The notes: generated by a model from the sequence alone, not told the origin. Positions 36,181 to 44,408 are shown, counted from the first letter of the stretch. The stretch is 64,000 nucleotides of DNA from Pedobacter ginsengisoli (GCF_002736205.1 NZ_CP024091.1:3283555-3347554), one strand, 5' to 3'. Made by a program: numbers and translations.

Positions 36181-37764
36181 TTATGCTGACTTTGCGAGAA
36201 CCATATTTCTCAGCAACTGAAAACCCGCCCTGCCATACATTTTCCTTTTTATATTTTTGATCCGGTTTACCTGGCCCTCAACTTGCCCATTGCTTATATT
36301 TGTAATGACTGCATTATTTACTGCCTCGTAGTCCTTTAGTAGATTTTTGGCAAAGTTCTTCAATCCGCACTCAGACTTTACTGCCTCTTCAATCCAATTT
36401 TTTAGTAGCCCATCTTCCTTGGCAGCGAACAATTGCTTAAACCCCTTTACCAGTTGCTCCAGTTGTTTTATCTGTGGTAGCGTTTCGAATAGTAGTTTCA
36501 AGAAATCCCTGTCTTCATTACCCTGCAGATCTTCTGGTTCCATATAGAGCATTAGCGATAGTCTGGTAGGCGACCAGGTTTTTACCACTATTGGAGCTTC
36601 CGGTTTGGTTCTAATAAAGGCCTGCATGCTATAAACTTCGTTCATCTTGCAGCAAAACTGCGTATACTTCCCGTTAAAACCCATCTGTACAATTGATTTA
36701 TGCAGTTCGCGGTATGTTTTACCTCTGTTCTCTTCCTGCAATAGAAAGTTAATGAAAGCTTCCAGATTGGTTGAACTTCTGGATTGCCTTTTTTCCAGCT
36801 GCTCCATTAATACATATTTCCTTACTGTACCACGCGCCAGCTTTGTAATTCTGGCAATTTGCCTTAATGTAATTCCAGTGCTGTGCAGCTCTTTAACCTT
36901 ATCGAATTTGTGCTGTCTGGCAACACCAATATTTGCGGTTGAAATGTTCGGCTCTGCGGTCTCTAGTCTACTTGGAGCGGGCTGTTCAATCTCAACACGA
37001 CTAGATATACCCCTTTTTGGATCATTATAAAGGGTAAATACTTCCCTCAGTTCTTTTCCCTTTGATTGAAAGATCCTTTTGGTTGCTTCTCCAAGGTTCA
37101 TAAGTAGATGAAAGCGGTCTGCTACCTGGCTAGCATGAGGTGCACCAGTTTTTACCCCTAAGGCGTATGGCCCGTACCTATCTCTGGAAACGGTTGTTAT
37201 TTCCGGATGCTTCCTGAGCCATTCGGCAAGAGTGCCCGACTCGCGGTCAGGCAGCAGGTCTAATACTTCTTTTCTTTCCAGATCGACAATAACAGTTCCG
37301 TACGTCTTCCCTTTTTTGAACGCCCAGTCATCTACACCTTTGATAACCCGCAATATAGTGGTTGGGCTGACGGGCACTCCAACATAGCGACTGATTGCCG
37401 CACCTGTATTTCCTCCCAACTCAAGTGCCATCCGCATCAGAAGGTCATTTGACCGAACCATTCTTCTGTAGTAAGGCCTGATTTCATAATCGAAGCGTTC
37501 AGTAAATACTTTTCTGGGGCATACCGCATTATCACAAAAGTATTTCCTGGCTTTGAGCTTAACTTTTGCCATGTGTCCCGAAATCGGCAGGTCTAAAAGG
37601 GTTCTGGAATACCTGCTATGGATTCTTTTGCTTCTTTTGCCACAAATTGGACAAGCTGAATATTTTTGACAAACAGCAGTGTGAATATAAAGTACTCCTG
37701 GCTCAGAATAGATTGTTTCAGCTTTTAGCTGTAAATTAGAAGGAAGGATAAATTGTGGTATCAT
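36181..37764 (-). CDS. ISL3 family transposase, copy 1
   Basis: About 527 residues. It has an N-terminal zinc-finger region (ACPICGKRSKRIHSRYSRTL), DDE residues in GVDDWAFKKG, VADRFHLLMNL and NGQVEGQVNRIKNIKRK, and a central helix-turn-helix (ITLRQIARITKLARGTVRKY). ATG 37764 is aligned with the start of copy 2. Compared with copy 2 it lacks 14 residues between LRVIK and GVDDWAF, immediately before the first catalytic Asp, by an in-frame 42-bp deletion; a further difference lies in the variable middle. The deletion may weaken or abolish activity. Confidence 0.9.
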   Translation of the reverse strand: MIPQFILPSNLQLKAETIYSEPGVLYIHTAVCQKYSACPICGKRSKRIHSRYSRTLLDLPISGHMAKVKLKARKYFCDNAVCPRKVFTERFDYEIRPYYRRMVRSNDLLMRMALELGGNTGAAISRYVGVPVSPTTILRVIKGVDDWAFKKGKTYGTVIVDLERKEVLDLLPDRESGTLAEWLRKHPEITTVSRDRYGPYALGVKTGAPHASQVADRFHLLMNLGEATKRIFQSKGKELREVFTLYNDPKRGISSRVEIEQPAPSRLETAEPNISTANIGVARQHKFDKVKELHSTGITLRQIARITKLARGTVRKYVLMEQLEKRQSRSSTNLEAFINFLLQEENRGKTYRELHKSIVQMGFNGKYTQFCCKMNEVYSMQAFIRTKPEAPIVVKTWSPTRLSLMLYMEPEDLQGNEDRDFLKLLFETLPQIKQLEQLVKGFKQLFAAKEDGLLKNWIEEAVKSECGLKNFAKNLLKDYEAVNNAVITNISNGQVEGQVNRIKNIKRKMYGRAGFQLLRNMVLAKSA

Positions 37765-37834
37765 AATACAATAGTATATTATAAAATTACACATATATTA
37801 TTCTTATGTTTGTATTCATTAAAAGAAAAGTATC

Positions 37835-38302
37835 GTGGGTAAATCTGTATTAAAGGTGCAGCGATTGGAAGCTGGAGAGATAAAGAAGCTATTAAATACA
37901 AATGACGCTTACACAGTAGGCGTAAGGTTATATCTTGTGTATCTGGTAGCTTTAGGTCATTCAAGCAGGAAGTTGTCTGAACTTCATAATATCAGCTTCA
38001 AGCAGATTACGAATTGGGTACATCGATTTGAAGAAGATGGCGTCGAGGGGCTAAAGGACAAAAAAGGCCGGGGAAGGCGAAGCGCTATGTCAGATGGACA
38101 ACTGAACCGGATAAAGGAACTGGTTCTAAATGAAAGCCCCGCCAATTATGGCTTCCTCTCAGAAAAATGGACAGGACCGCTACTGGCACAGTGGATTAAA
38201 ACAGAATACGGGTTAGAGTATCAAAAAGCACAGGTATACAATCTTCTAGAAAAGGTAGGGATCACTTTTGAAAAAAAAGCTGGCTTAGTTACAAAAGTGT
38301 AA
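37835..38302 (+). CDS. ISL3-associated helix-turn-helix helper protein, copy 1
   Basis: A 155-residue protein starting at GTG (GKSVLKVQRLE). It resembles the N-terminal DNA-binding half of IS630-type proteins: two helix-turn-helix units (SSRKLSELHNISFKQITNWV and the winged segment LAQWIKTEYGLEYQKAQVYN). It has no DDE domain and so should assist or regulate the transposase encoded divergently. The GTG start is conserved in copy 2, giving the same length. Confidence 0.82.
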   Translation: MGKSVLKVQRLEAGEIKKLLNTNDAYTVGVRLYLVYLVALGHSSRKLSELHNISFKQITNWVHRFEEDGVEGLKDKKGRGRRSAMSDGQLNRIKELVLNESPANYGFLSEKWTGPLLAQWIKTEYGLEYQKAQVYNLLEKVGITFEKKAGLVTKV

Positions 38303-38340
38303 TTATTTAATATACTTTCACCAAAAGTGACGAAGAACCA

Positions 38341-38826
38341 CTATCTGCGAAATATACAAGCATAGGCCGTTTCAGATAAAAAATTTAATGTCGATAGAAT
38401 GGAAACCTGATTAAATCGGTTTGTTTTGATCAACCCATAAATTGCCTCGTGAAGGGCAGCATAATTATCGCTCTTGACGTTGACCCCGATTGTACCAGGT
38501 GTATTATCAGTAGTAATATGAATGAAGGAAATCAGCAAATGTTCAAGAGCTTTAGTTTTCATCTGAGAATACCCAATAGCTACCATTTCACGAATTCTCT
38601 GATCACTAACAGCTACCCTATCGCCTTTTGCGGCCAGGAACTGCAGCCATTCCCCTCCAAAATGCTTAGTAACCATGTTAATCGCCACCGGATTGATTTT
38701 TGTTGGTTGTATGTAGGGTTTAGATGCTGGACGAAATCGAATCTCTGGAAGAGCAGAAGGCTGCTTCTTTTTACTTGAAGCAACAATTATAATGATTAAT
38801 AAAACGATACCTAAAAATATGAACAT
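38341..38826 (-). CDS. membrane-anchored hypothetical protein, 3' end formed by the IS
   Basis: A 161-residue protein. Residues 1-17 form a hydrophobic anchor (FIFLGIVLLIIIIVASS) followed by a basic segment. The remainder is helical and contains FGGEWLQFLAAKGDRVAVSD. The stop TAG overlaps the outer base of the ISL3 terminal repeat, and the last residues (YACIFRR) are read from sequence shared between the two flanks of the IS. The insertion has therefore probably replaced the original 3' end. I do not recognise the family. Confidence 0.6.
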   Translation of the reverse strand: MFIFLGIVLLIIIIVASSKKKQPSALPEIRFRPASKPYIQPTKINPVAINMVTKHFGGEWLQFLAAKGDRVAVSDQRIREMVAIGYSQMKTKALEHLLISFIHITTDNTPGTIGVNVKSDNYAALHEAIYGLIKTNRFNQVSILSTLNFLSETAYACIFRR

Positions 38827-39015
38827 AGACGCTAATTTAAACCACTAATATAGCAAACTAATTCACCACAACAATGTGTAGTATACTTGCATCATCTATA
38901 GTTTTGTTCAGCTATTCAAATCCGAAATCGCTATTTCCGGGACATTTTCCAAATCAGGCAGAGCTTTAAACATGAGCTGATTCAACTGTCTGCTTAGCCG
39001 CTTTAGAAGGTTCTA

Positions 39016-39705
39016 TTAATAGATTTCAAAAGCCTGCTGTAATTTGATGAGTATATAATTCGCATCTTTACCACCATACCCGCCAGATAGATGTGCATAA
39101 AGACCTTCTGAGAAATCGTCAGAATTCATTATCGTAGATAATTCACTTTTAAGATAGTCTTTTACGTCCGCTGGAGCAACAATAATCTGTTCAGCAAAGT
39201 CATCCGCATTTTCCCAAACATAAACCAGGTCTTCAAAATCCTTGCTTGTCCTGTAGTCACCCTTACCCCGACCTTTAAAAGCCTCCCATTTAGAAGCTAC
39301 AAAATAAGGCATAGAAAATATGCGTACAGATGTTTCCGCATCTAAAGCCTTTGTTACCGCGTTGGCAAAACCATCAGGGTACCAAATATTACTAAAACCA
39401 ATTACCTTAGGTTCTGTTGGCATCACATCCACAACAATCCCCTGTAACCTGTATCGGCAGATTACTCCGGATTCCACATCGTTCGCAAAGCCCAGCTCGC
39501 GCAACTTCTCATCTATCTCAGCATAACCTCCATAACTGGCGAGTTCCACAATCACATCCACATCATCCGTCGGCCTCACCTCTTCAGCCAGTTCAGGATC
39601 AGTAGCATAAAGCGAAACCGTAGCCCCACCGACAAACACATACTCTTGCTTAAGTCCATCCAGGACTTTACTAACCGCTTTGATGCGGGTTAAATTTTCA
39701 TGCAT
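39016..39705 (-). CDS. AbiEii-like nucleotidyltransferase (candidate toxin)
   Basis: A 229-residue protein with a polymerase-beta type nucleotidyltransferase core: FVGGATVSLY, then RPTDDVDVIVE with the paired aspartates, and a third acidic strand in GIVVDVMPTEP. The helical second half (SKWEAFKGRGKGDYRTSKDFEDL) matches AbiEii/AbiGii-type proteins, several of which inactivate tRNAs as toxins. The start overlaps its upstream neighbour, a winged-helix protein, by 8 nt. The pair is organised like type IV toxin-antitoxin or abortive-infection modules. Its position between two ISL3 copies fits a mobile defence gene. Confidence 0.75.
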   Translation of the reverse strand: MHENLTRIKAVSKVLDGLKQEYVFVGGATVSLYATDPELAEEVRPTDDVDVIVELASYGGYAEIDEKLRELGFANDVESGVICRYRLQGIVVDVMPTEPKVIGFSNIWYPDGFANAVTKALDAETSVRIFSMPYFVASKWEAFKGRGKGDYRTSKDFEDLVYVWENADDFAEQIIVAPADVKDYLKSELSTIMNSDDFSEGLYAHLSGGYGGKDANYILIKLQQAFEIY

Positions 39706-40222
39706 AAATTCCGTTAAAATACATTTTCAACAATTCGACTGCCTTCTCACATTCCCTAACCTTACCAATTCTGATGGCATCGACAAGAGCAAGCATATCA
39801 TACAAATGCCGATCAAGTTCAGCCGCACGTGCCTGATTGGCATATAGCGGATTAATCGATTGCCCTTTGGATTTACCCGATGGAAACGGCCAGACATAAT
39901 CTTCCGATGAAGAAAAGAACTCCTTAAGTACAGGAGCACTATGCCCTGTTGGCATCCCTCTTTCAATCGCACCAAGTTCTGCCGGAAAAACAAAACGCAA
40001 TCCATTCTCTATAAACTTCAGCATCGCATTTTTCATCACCTTCTTCTTATCCGGGCTAAGTAGCCCTGCAATCATAGATCTGTTTAACGATTCACTAATC
40101 TCTGAAGGACTAATAAACAAAGTTGCAGACAAATCTTTACTTAACCAGTGATTACCTTGAAAGGCAATGATCTTCAATAGCACCACAATGTCATGCGGTC
40201 TCATACCGTTATGTGCTTTCAT
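39698..40222 (-). CDS. winged-helix protein, probable antitoxin/autoregulator of the nucleotidyltransferase
   Basis: A 174-residue protein. The N-terminal half is a winged helix (MRPHDIVVLLKIIAF, LSATLFISPSEISESLNRSM) like MarR/AbiEi-type DNA binders; the C-terminal half is helical. It overlaps the nucleotidyltransferase start by 8 nt, so the two are coupled. AbiEi-type antitoxins repress their own promoter by binding inverted repeats, and an 18-bp inverted repeat lies 16-56 bp upstream of this start. Antitoxin function is inferred from arrangement, not from a specific motif. Confidence 0.6.
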   Translation of the reverse strand: MKAHNGMRPHDIVVLLKIIAFQGNHWLSKDLSATLFISPSEISESLNRSMIAGLLSPDKKKVMKNAMLKFIENGLRFVFPAELGAIERGMPTGHSAPVLKEFFSSSEDYVWPFPSGKSKGQSINPLYANQARAAELDRHLYDMLALVDAIRIGKVRECEKAVELLKMYFNGIYA

Positions 40223-40237
40223 ACTGTAAATATAAAA

Positions 40238-40278
40238 ATTTAATTCTCAATTCGCAAATCGCGAATTGAGAATTAAAT
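40238..40278. promoter_or_regulatory. 18-bp perfect inverted repeat, candidate operator of the AbiE-like pair
   Basis: Arms 40238-40255 and 40261-40278 (core TCTCAATTCGC / GCGAATTGAGA) surround a 5-nt centre AAATC. It starts 16 nt before the winged-helix gene, where a repressor would block transcription. Confidence 0.6.
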
Positions 40279-40310
40279 CGATAAATTAAAATAAACACAA
40301 ATTAATTCGC

Positions 40311-40333
40311 CTACCAGCTTTGAAAGCTGGTAG
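40311..40333. promoter_or_regulatory. inverted repeat CTACCAGCTTT-G-AAAGCTGGTAG
   Basis: A perfect 11-bp inverted repeat about 33 bp beyond the first one. It could be a second operator or a hairpin terminator isolating the module. No T-run follows on either strand. The remainder to about 41000 contains no gene I can support. Confidence 0.4.
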
Positions 40334-41002
40334 ATAATTGTCACCAAACAAAAAAGAAAAAATTGGACAAATGATTTGAAATAAAAACGCACAGAAGAGA
40401 GTTTTGAAGGCAAAAAATTTGCTTTACTGCGAGATATACAAACATTATTTCATTTAGTGTAAGTAAAACACTATCTGACAATATGTATGATTTTTAGTCA
40501 AACTATGACAGTTTAACTTACTAAATATTTATTATTTGTCTGTTGATAAGTTTTTCATTACGATTTTTGCTGAGTGTTATAATGGAAGAGATTTCCCAAT
40601 TCTTCACAGAAATTAATTTAATTGGCAAAAAAGCTAACATTCATAGCGTAACATCAAAGATGAAGCCAAAAATATTAGCATTACATCTGTCTAACTGACA
40701 TATAACTATTGGCTGATTAATTGTGAGAGGTCTTTTGGTAAAGCCTGCAAAAATTTTAGCGGATCGATGCAGGCCTAACCTTACATAGCATCGGGTTGCT
40801 GGATAGCAACCAAGGTTATATTTTGTATAACGCCGCAAAGGTATAAATAGTTTTCATTCCTCAAATTATTTTTTCCCTTGTTTCGCCACCAGAATATACC
40901 CTCTACGTGCTTTATGAAAACACCTTGCAATGTGAGGTGTAATTAACGCCCTGCGTTCAATGCCATTGGCAAAGGGAATTGTACAACCTAATTTTTAAAA
41001 GC

Positions 41003-41095
41003 ATGGCAAGAAACGGTAAGACTGGCGATGGCCAAAGAAATGGAGCAGTAAGAGTGCGTATTCCGGTGAAAGTGGTTCTCCGTCACTTTTGGTGA
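41003..41095 (+). pseudogene. small conserved Bacteroidota protein cut by ISL3 copy 2
   Basis: ATG 41003 opens MARNGKTGDGQRNGAVR, which I recognise as the start of a small (about 55-60 aa) protein family widespread in Bacteroidota. After about residue 18 the frame enters the ISL3 terminal repeat and stops at 41093-41095. The missing C-terminal half is not visible on the other side of the IS (43322 onward). The gene was therefore truncated by insertion. Confidence 0.65.
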
Positions 41096-41110
41096 AAGTA
41101 TATTAAAAAA

Positions 41111-41578
41111 CTACACGTTATTTGTTAACCCCTGCTTCTTTTTAAAGGTTACGCCAACTTTTTCTAGCAAGTTGTATACCTGTGCTTTCTGATACGCTAA
41201 ACCGTATTCCTGTTTAATCCATTTGACCAAGGTTGGTCCAGTCCACCTGTTTGATTCAAGCCCATAGTCTGAGGGGATCTGTTTTAGAACAACTGTTTTT
41301 ATTCTTTCAAGCTGTTCATTCGACAATGCGCTATGCCGTCCTCTTCCTTTCTTGTCCTTTAGTCCTTCTATGCCTTCATTCTCAAAACGATGCACCCAGT
41401 TGGTTATCTGTTTAAAACTTATATTATGAAGTTCAGACAGCTTTCTGCTGGAATGTCCCAATGCAACCAGGTAAACAATATTAAGCCTTGCTCCAACTGT
41501 GTAAGCTTCATTCCTGTTTAAGATTTTCTTTATTTCATCAGCTTCTGCACGCTGAATCTTCAATACTGATTTTCCCAC
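41111..41578 (-). CDS. ISL3-associated helix-turn-helix helper protein, copy 2
   Basis: A 155-residue paralogue of the helper at 37835-38302 and very similar along its whole length (GKSVLKIQRAEADEIKKIL, GHSSRKLSELHNISFKQITN, NLLEKVGVTFKKKQGL). The open frame extends upstream to 41602, but GTG 41578 is chosen because it aligns with the only start possible in copy 1 and gives the same length. It is transcribed divergently from the transposase, 67 bp apart. Confidence 0.82.
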   Translation of the reverse strand: MGKSVLKIQRAEADEIKKILNRNEAYTVGARLNIVYLVALGHSSRKLSELHNISFKQITNWVHRFENEGIEGLKDKKGRGRHSALSNEQLERIKTVVLKQIPSDYGLESNRWTGPTLVKWIKQEYGLAYQKAQVYNLLEKVGVTFKKKQGLTNNV

Positions 41579-41645
41579 GGTGGCTTTTTTTAAGACCAAC
41601 AAATATAAGTGTAAGTATGTGTAATTTTATAATATACTTTTTATT

Positions 41646-43280
41646 ATGATATCGCAATTTATACTTCCTACAAATGTGCAGCTTCGAGCTGACTCAATCC
41701 ATTCGGAACCAGGAATACTATATATTGATACCTCTGTATGTCAAACCTGTTCAATCTGCCCTGTTTGTAATAAAAAGAGCAGTAAAATTCATAGTCGGTA
41801 TTCCAGGACTCTTTTGGATTTACCTATTTCCGGCCATTTGTCAAAAGTTCAACTTAAAGCTAGAAAATATTTCTGTGATAACCCTGAATGCCCCAGGAAA
41901 GTCTTTACCGAACGGTTTGATTGTGAAATCAAACCATACTACAGAAGGATGATCCGATCGAATGATCTTCTCACCAGAATGGCCCTTGAGCTTGGCGGGA
42001 ATACAGGAGCAGCTATTAGCCGGTACGCCGGTGTGCCTGTAAGCCCGTCCACAATATTAAGAGTGGTAAAGCGTTTGGATATCCAACCTAAAAAACTAAC
42101 ATCAGGCGTTATTGGCGTAGATGACTGGGCATTTAAAAAAGGAAAAACTTACGGAACGGTCATCGTTGATTTAGCGAAAAAAGAAGTTGTAGATCTGTTG
42201 CCGGACCGGGAGTCGGCTACTTTATCCGAATGGCTGAAACAACATCCCGAGATAAAAACGGTTTCAAGAGATAGATACGGCCCATATGCATTAGGTATAA
42301 AGACAGGAGCGCCTGATGCCAGTCAGGTTGCAGACCGCTTTCACCTGCTTATGAATCTCGGGGATGCGACTAAAAGGATATTTCAATCGAAGGGAAAAGA
42401 ACTCAGGGAGGCATTTACACTTTATAATCAGCATAATCAGCCGAAAAATCAGCCTGCTAAGGCCATTGAGACCGAATCAGCAGTTCAAAATATGCTACAG
42501 ATTACAGAAGATACTTTAACAACTGCCAATATCAGTATTGACAAGCTACACAAGTTCGAAAAAGTCAAAGATCTTTATAGTAAGGGTAACAGTATAAGAC
42601 AGATTGCCAAGACTGTAAAATTAACCCGTACAACCGTGAGAAAATACACGATGATGGAACAGCTGGTTAAAAGACAGGCACATACCACGACTAATCTGGA
42701 CGCCTTTATTGATTTTTTGATGCAGGAAGAAAATAGAGTAAAAACTTACCGGGAATTGCATAAAACGATTGTTGAGATGGGTTTTAATGGGAAGTACACC
42801 CAGTTTTGCAATAAAATGAATGAGCTTAAGAATACGCAACCAGCTCTTAGACCGAAATCCACAGGTCCAATACTGGTAAAAACTTGGTCTCCCACCAGAT
42901 TATCACTTATGCTATACATGGAGCCCTGCGAACTAAAAAGAGCTGATGACAAAGATTTTCTAAAGCTTCTATTTGAAAAATACCCACAAATGAAGAAAAT
43001 GGAAAAGTTAGTTAAAGGCTTTAAAAACCTATTTAAGACTAAAAAGGATGGCACGCTGAAAACCTGGATTGAAGAGGTGTTTGAATCTGATTGCGGTTTG
43101 AACAATTTTGCAAAAAACCTTTTAAAAGACTATGATGCAGTAAATAACGCAGTGATAACCAATATAAGTAATGGGCAGGTTGAAGGGCAGGTCAATCGTA
43201 TTAAAACAATTAAAAGAAAGATGTACGGCAAGGCAGGGTTTCAGCTGCTAAGGAAAATGGTACTTGCAAAATCAGCATAA
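41646..43280 (+). CDS. ISL3 family transposase, copy 2 (full length)
   Basis: 544 residues, intact. It has a zinc-finger segment with CSICPVCNKKSSKIHSRYSRT, the first Asp in GVIGVDDWAFKKG, the second in VADRFHLLMNLGDA and the Glu in NGQVEGQVNRIKTIKRK, with a helix-turn-helix NSIRQIAKTVKLTRTTVRKY between. The segment RLDIQPKKLTSGVI that is missing from copy 1 is present. The stop codon overlaps the right terminal repeat by a base or so, as is typical for compact IS elements. Confidence 0.95.
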   Translation: MISQFILPTNVQLRADSIHSEPGILYIDTSVCQTCSICPVCNKKSSKIHSRYSRTLLDLPISGHLSKVQLKARKYFCDNPECPRKVFTERFDCEIKPYYRRMIRSNDLLTRMALELGGNTGAAISRYAGVPVSPSTILRVVKRLDIQPKKLTSGVIGVDDWAFKKGKTYGTVIVDLAKKEVVDLLPDRESATLSEWLKQHPEIKTVSRDRYGPYALGIKTGAPDASQVADRFHLLMNLGDATKRIFQSKGKELREAFTLYNQHNQPKNQPAKAIETESAVQNMLQITEDTLTTANISIDKLHKFEKVKDLYSKGNSIRQIAKTVKLTRTTVRKYTMMEQLVKRQAHTTTNLDAFIDFLMQEENRVKTYRELHKTIVEMGFNGKYTQFCNKMNELKNTQPALRPKSTGPILVKTWSPTRLSLMLYMEPCELKRADDKDFLKLLFEKYPQMKKMEKLVKGFKNLFKTKKDGTLKTWIEEVFESDCGLNNFAKNLLKDYDAVNNAVITNISNGQVEGQVNRIKTIKRKMYGKAGFQLLRKMVLAKSA

Positions 43281-43340
43281 TTCACCAAAAGTGACGGAGA
43301 ACCACTTTCATCGGAATATGCAGAAAAGGTACAAAATCAG

Positions 43341-43361
43341 TTTATCACTAGTAGAGATAAA
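43341..43361. repeat. 21-bp palindrome TTTATC-N9-GATAAA, copy a
   Basis: The near-palindrome has the centre ACTAGTAGA. The identical 21 bp recurs at 44409-44429 in direct orientation, and with one flanking base each side the match is 23 bp. The two copies bracket the methyltransferase gene. Each copy lies upstream of serine recombinase sequence (remnant and intact). Confidence 0.8.
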
Positions 43362-43424
43362 TAATTATAGCAACAATATAATTTTTAAGCGAAAAACGGT
43401 CACGTTACACATAACCTAGTGATC

Positions 43425-43585
43425 CCTTTTTGAATAACTTCCAATCCCAATCTAAACCAATTTGTTCCAAAATAAGGCAAGACCGAACTATTCAAAACCA
43501 TATTTTGAGATTCCTACATAGAAAAGGGTGGAAGATTCTTAGCGGACTAAAATCAAAAAACAGATTAGATTGCCGAGCAAAATAA
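43425..43585 (+). pseudogene. serine recombinase remnant (internal part)
   Basis: About 160 bp that align with 45763-45915 of the recombinase gene: the run around ACCAATTTGTTCC matches AACAATTTGTTCC, and GATTCCTACATAGAAAAGGG matches GATTCCTATATAGAAAATGG, followed by a similar GGTGGAAGATYCTTA stretch. Several indels destroy the frame. It is the leftover of a second recombinase copy in the same orientation as the intact one. Confidence 0.75.
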
Positions 43586-43588
43586 CTA

Positions 43589-44221
43589 TTAGTTTTTCTT
43601 TTGGCATACAATATACCAAAATCGTTGTAAGGGTTTACCACCCAAATCCTCCAATGGTTCATTTGTTATTTCAGCATCGATCAAGTCATAGCCCCCAAAT
43701 GCCGATTTGATGGAATCCGAGTCGTAAAAGAATAAATTGACGCCGGGAAATGATGAGAAGGTATCCTGACCGATCTCTATTCCCTTGCCATACCTAAAAT
43801 CTGTTTTTGCAATAGATACAAAAATCATATAACCACCAGGCTTAAGCTGGTTATAACAATCTTCAATCAATTTTGCTCTTTCTTCAGCGTTTAACAAATG
43901 GATTAAAGCATAACAGAAAATACCATCATAAAATTCTTGGTCAAAAGGCATTGAACCAACACTTCCATGATACACTTTTATTTGATCTCCAAAGTGTTTT
44001 TTTGAGATATCAATCGCACTTTCGGAAATCTCAATCCCTGTTATCTTGAATCCATCATCGGTAAAAACTTTTGCGTTTCTCCCATAACCATATCCCGGAA
44101 TGAGGATGTTAGTTAATTCATGCTTTCTAAATAATTCTAAGGTTGATATAGCCGAATCAGCAGGTTCCCAGCCCCACATTTCTTGTCTATCCCTAAAACT
44201 GTTCTCCCAAAATTCTGTCAT
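43589..44221 (-). CDS. class I SAM-dependent methyltransferase
   Basis: A 210-residue protein with the Rossmann methyltransferase motifs: NILIPGYGYGRNAKVF (motif I), ITGIEISESAI (acidic strand end), and the motif IV-like GIFCYALIHLL, then LKPGGYMIFVS. The N-terminus FWENSFRDRQEMWGWEPADS is typical of TehB/thiopurine methyltransferase-like proteins that methylate small molecules, some giving metalloid resistance. The substrate is unknown. It is transcribed away from the recombinase module and flanked by 23-bp direct repeats, suggesting cargo. Confidence 0.82.
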   Translation of the reverse strand: MTEFWENSFRDRQEMWGWEPADSAISTLELFRKHELTNILIPGYGYGRNAKVFTDDGFKITGIEISESAIDISKKHFGDQIKVYHGSVGSMPFDQEFYDGIFCYALIHLLNAEERAKLIEDCYNQLKPGGYMIFVSIAKTDFRYGKGIEIGQDTFSSFPGVNLFFYDSDSIKSAFGGYDLIDAEITNEPLEDLGGKPLQRFWYIVCQKKN

Positions 44222-44408
44222 AATATACTATTTGTTTATTTTTATTAAGGCATCTCATACGCAATTTAGTTGCATTACTGAAATATAAAAGTAACATTAT
44301 TCTTTTCATATTGTTAAGGTATCATCGTTTTTTTAAACAACGTGACTTACGATTCACAATAAATTCAAATGGGAAAAGTCTTTAGTTGGACATTTAGGCA
44401 AAATTCTG

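Larger units (their letters stand above)
36156..38341. mobile_element. ISL3-like insertion sequence, copy 1
   Basis: Bounded by 25-bp inverted repeats at 36156-36180 and 38317-38341 (GTGGTTCTTCGTCAC then TTYTGGTGAA; one mismatch). It carries a transposase on the minus strand and a divergent helper ORF on the plus strand. Outside both repeats the sequence TTGTATATT-N8-AGTGG is also shared, so the true ends may lie up to about 17 bp further out. No 8-bp target duplication is visible at either candidate boundary. Copy 2 at 41056-43321 has the same gene order in the opposite orientation. Confidence 0.88.
41056..43321. mobile_element. ISL3-like insertion sequence, copy 2
   Basis: Ends are inverted repeats of about 41 bp (41056-41096 and 43281-43321) with two mismatches; the inner 25 bp (GTGGTTCTCCGTCAC and onward) correspond to copy 1. 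The order is helper (minus strand) then transposase (plus strand), i.e. inverted relative to copy 1. The right end lies 20 bp from a 21-bp palindromic repeat. No 8-bp target duplication is evident. Both genes are intact, so this copy may be active. Confidence 0.9.

Noticed and set aside
40641..40838. 65-codon minus-strand ORF
   Set aside because: Composition and context give no support; it lies in a gene-free stretch between the AbiE-like promoter and the IS-cut gene.
36156..43321. Classical composite transposon with matching IS copies
   Set aside because: The two ISL3 elements are clearly diverged and no common target duplication is visible, so a simple recent composite is not supported.
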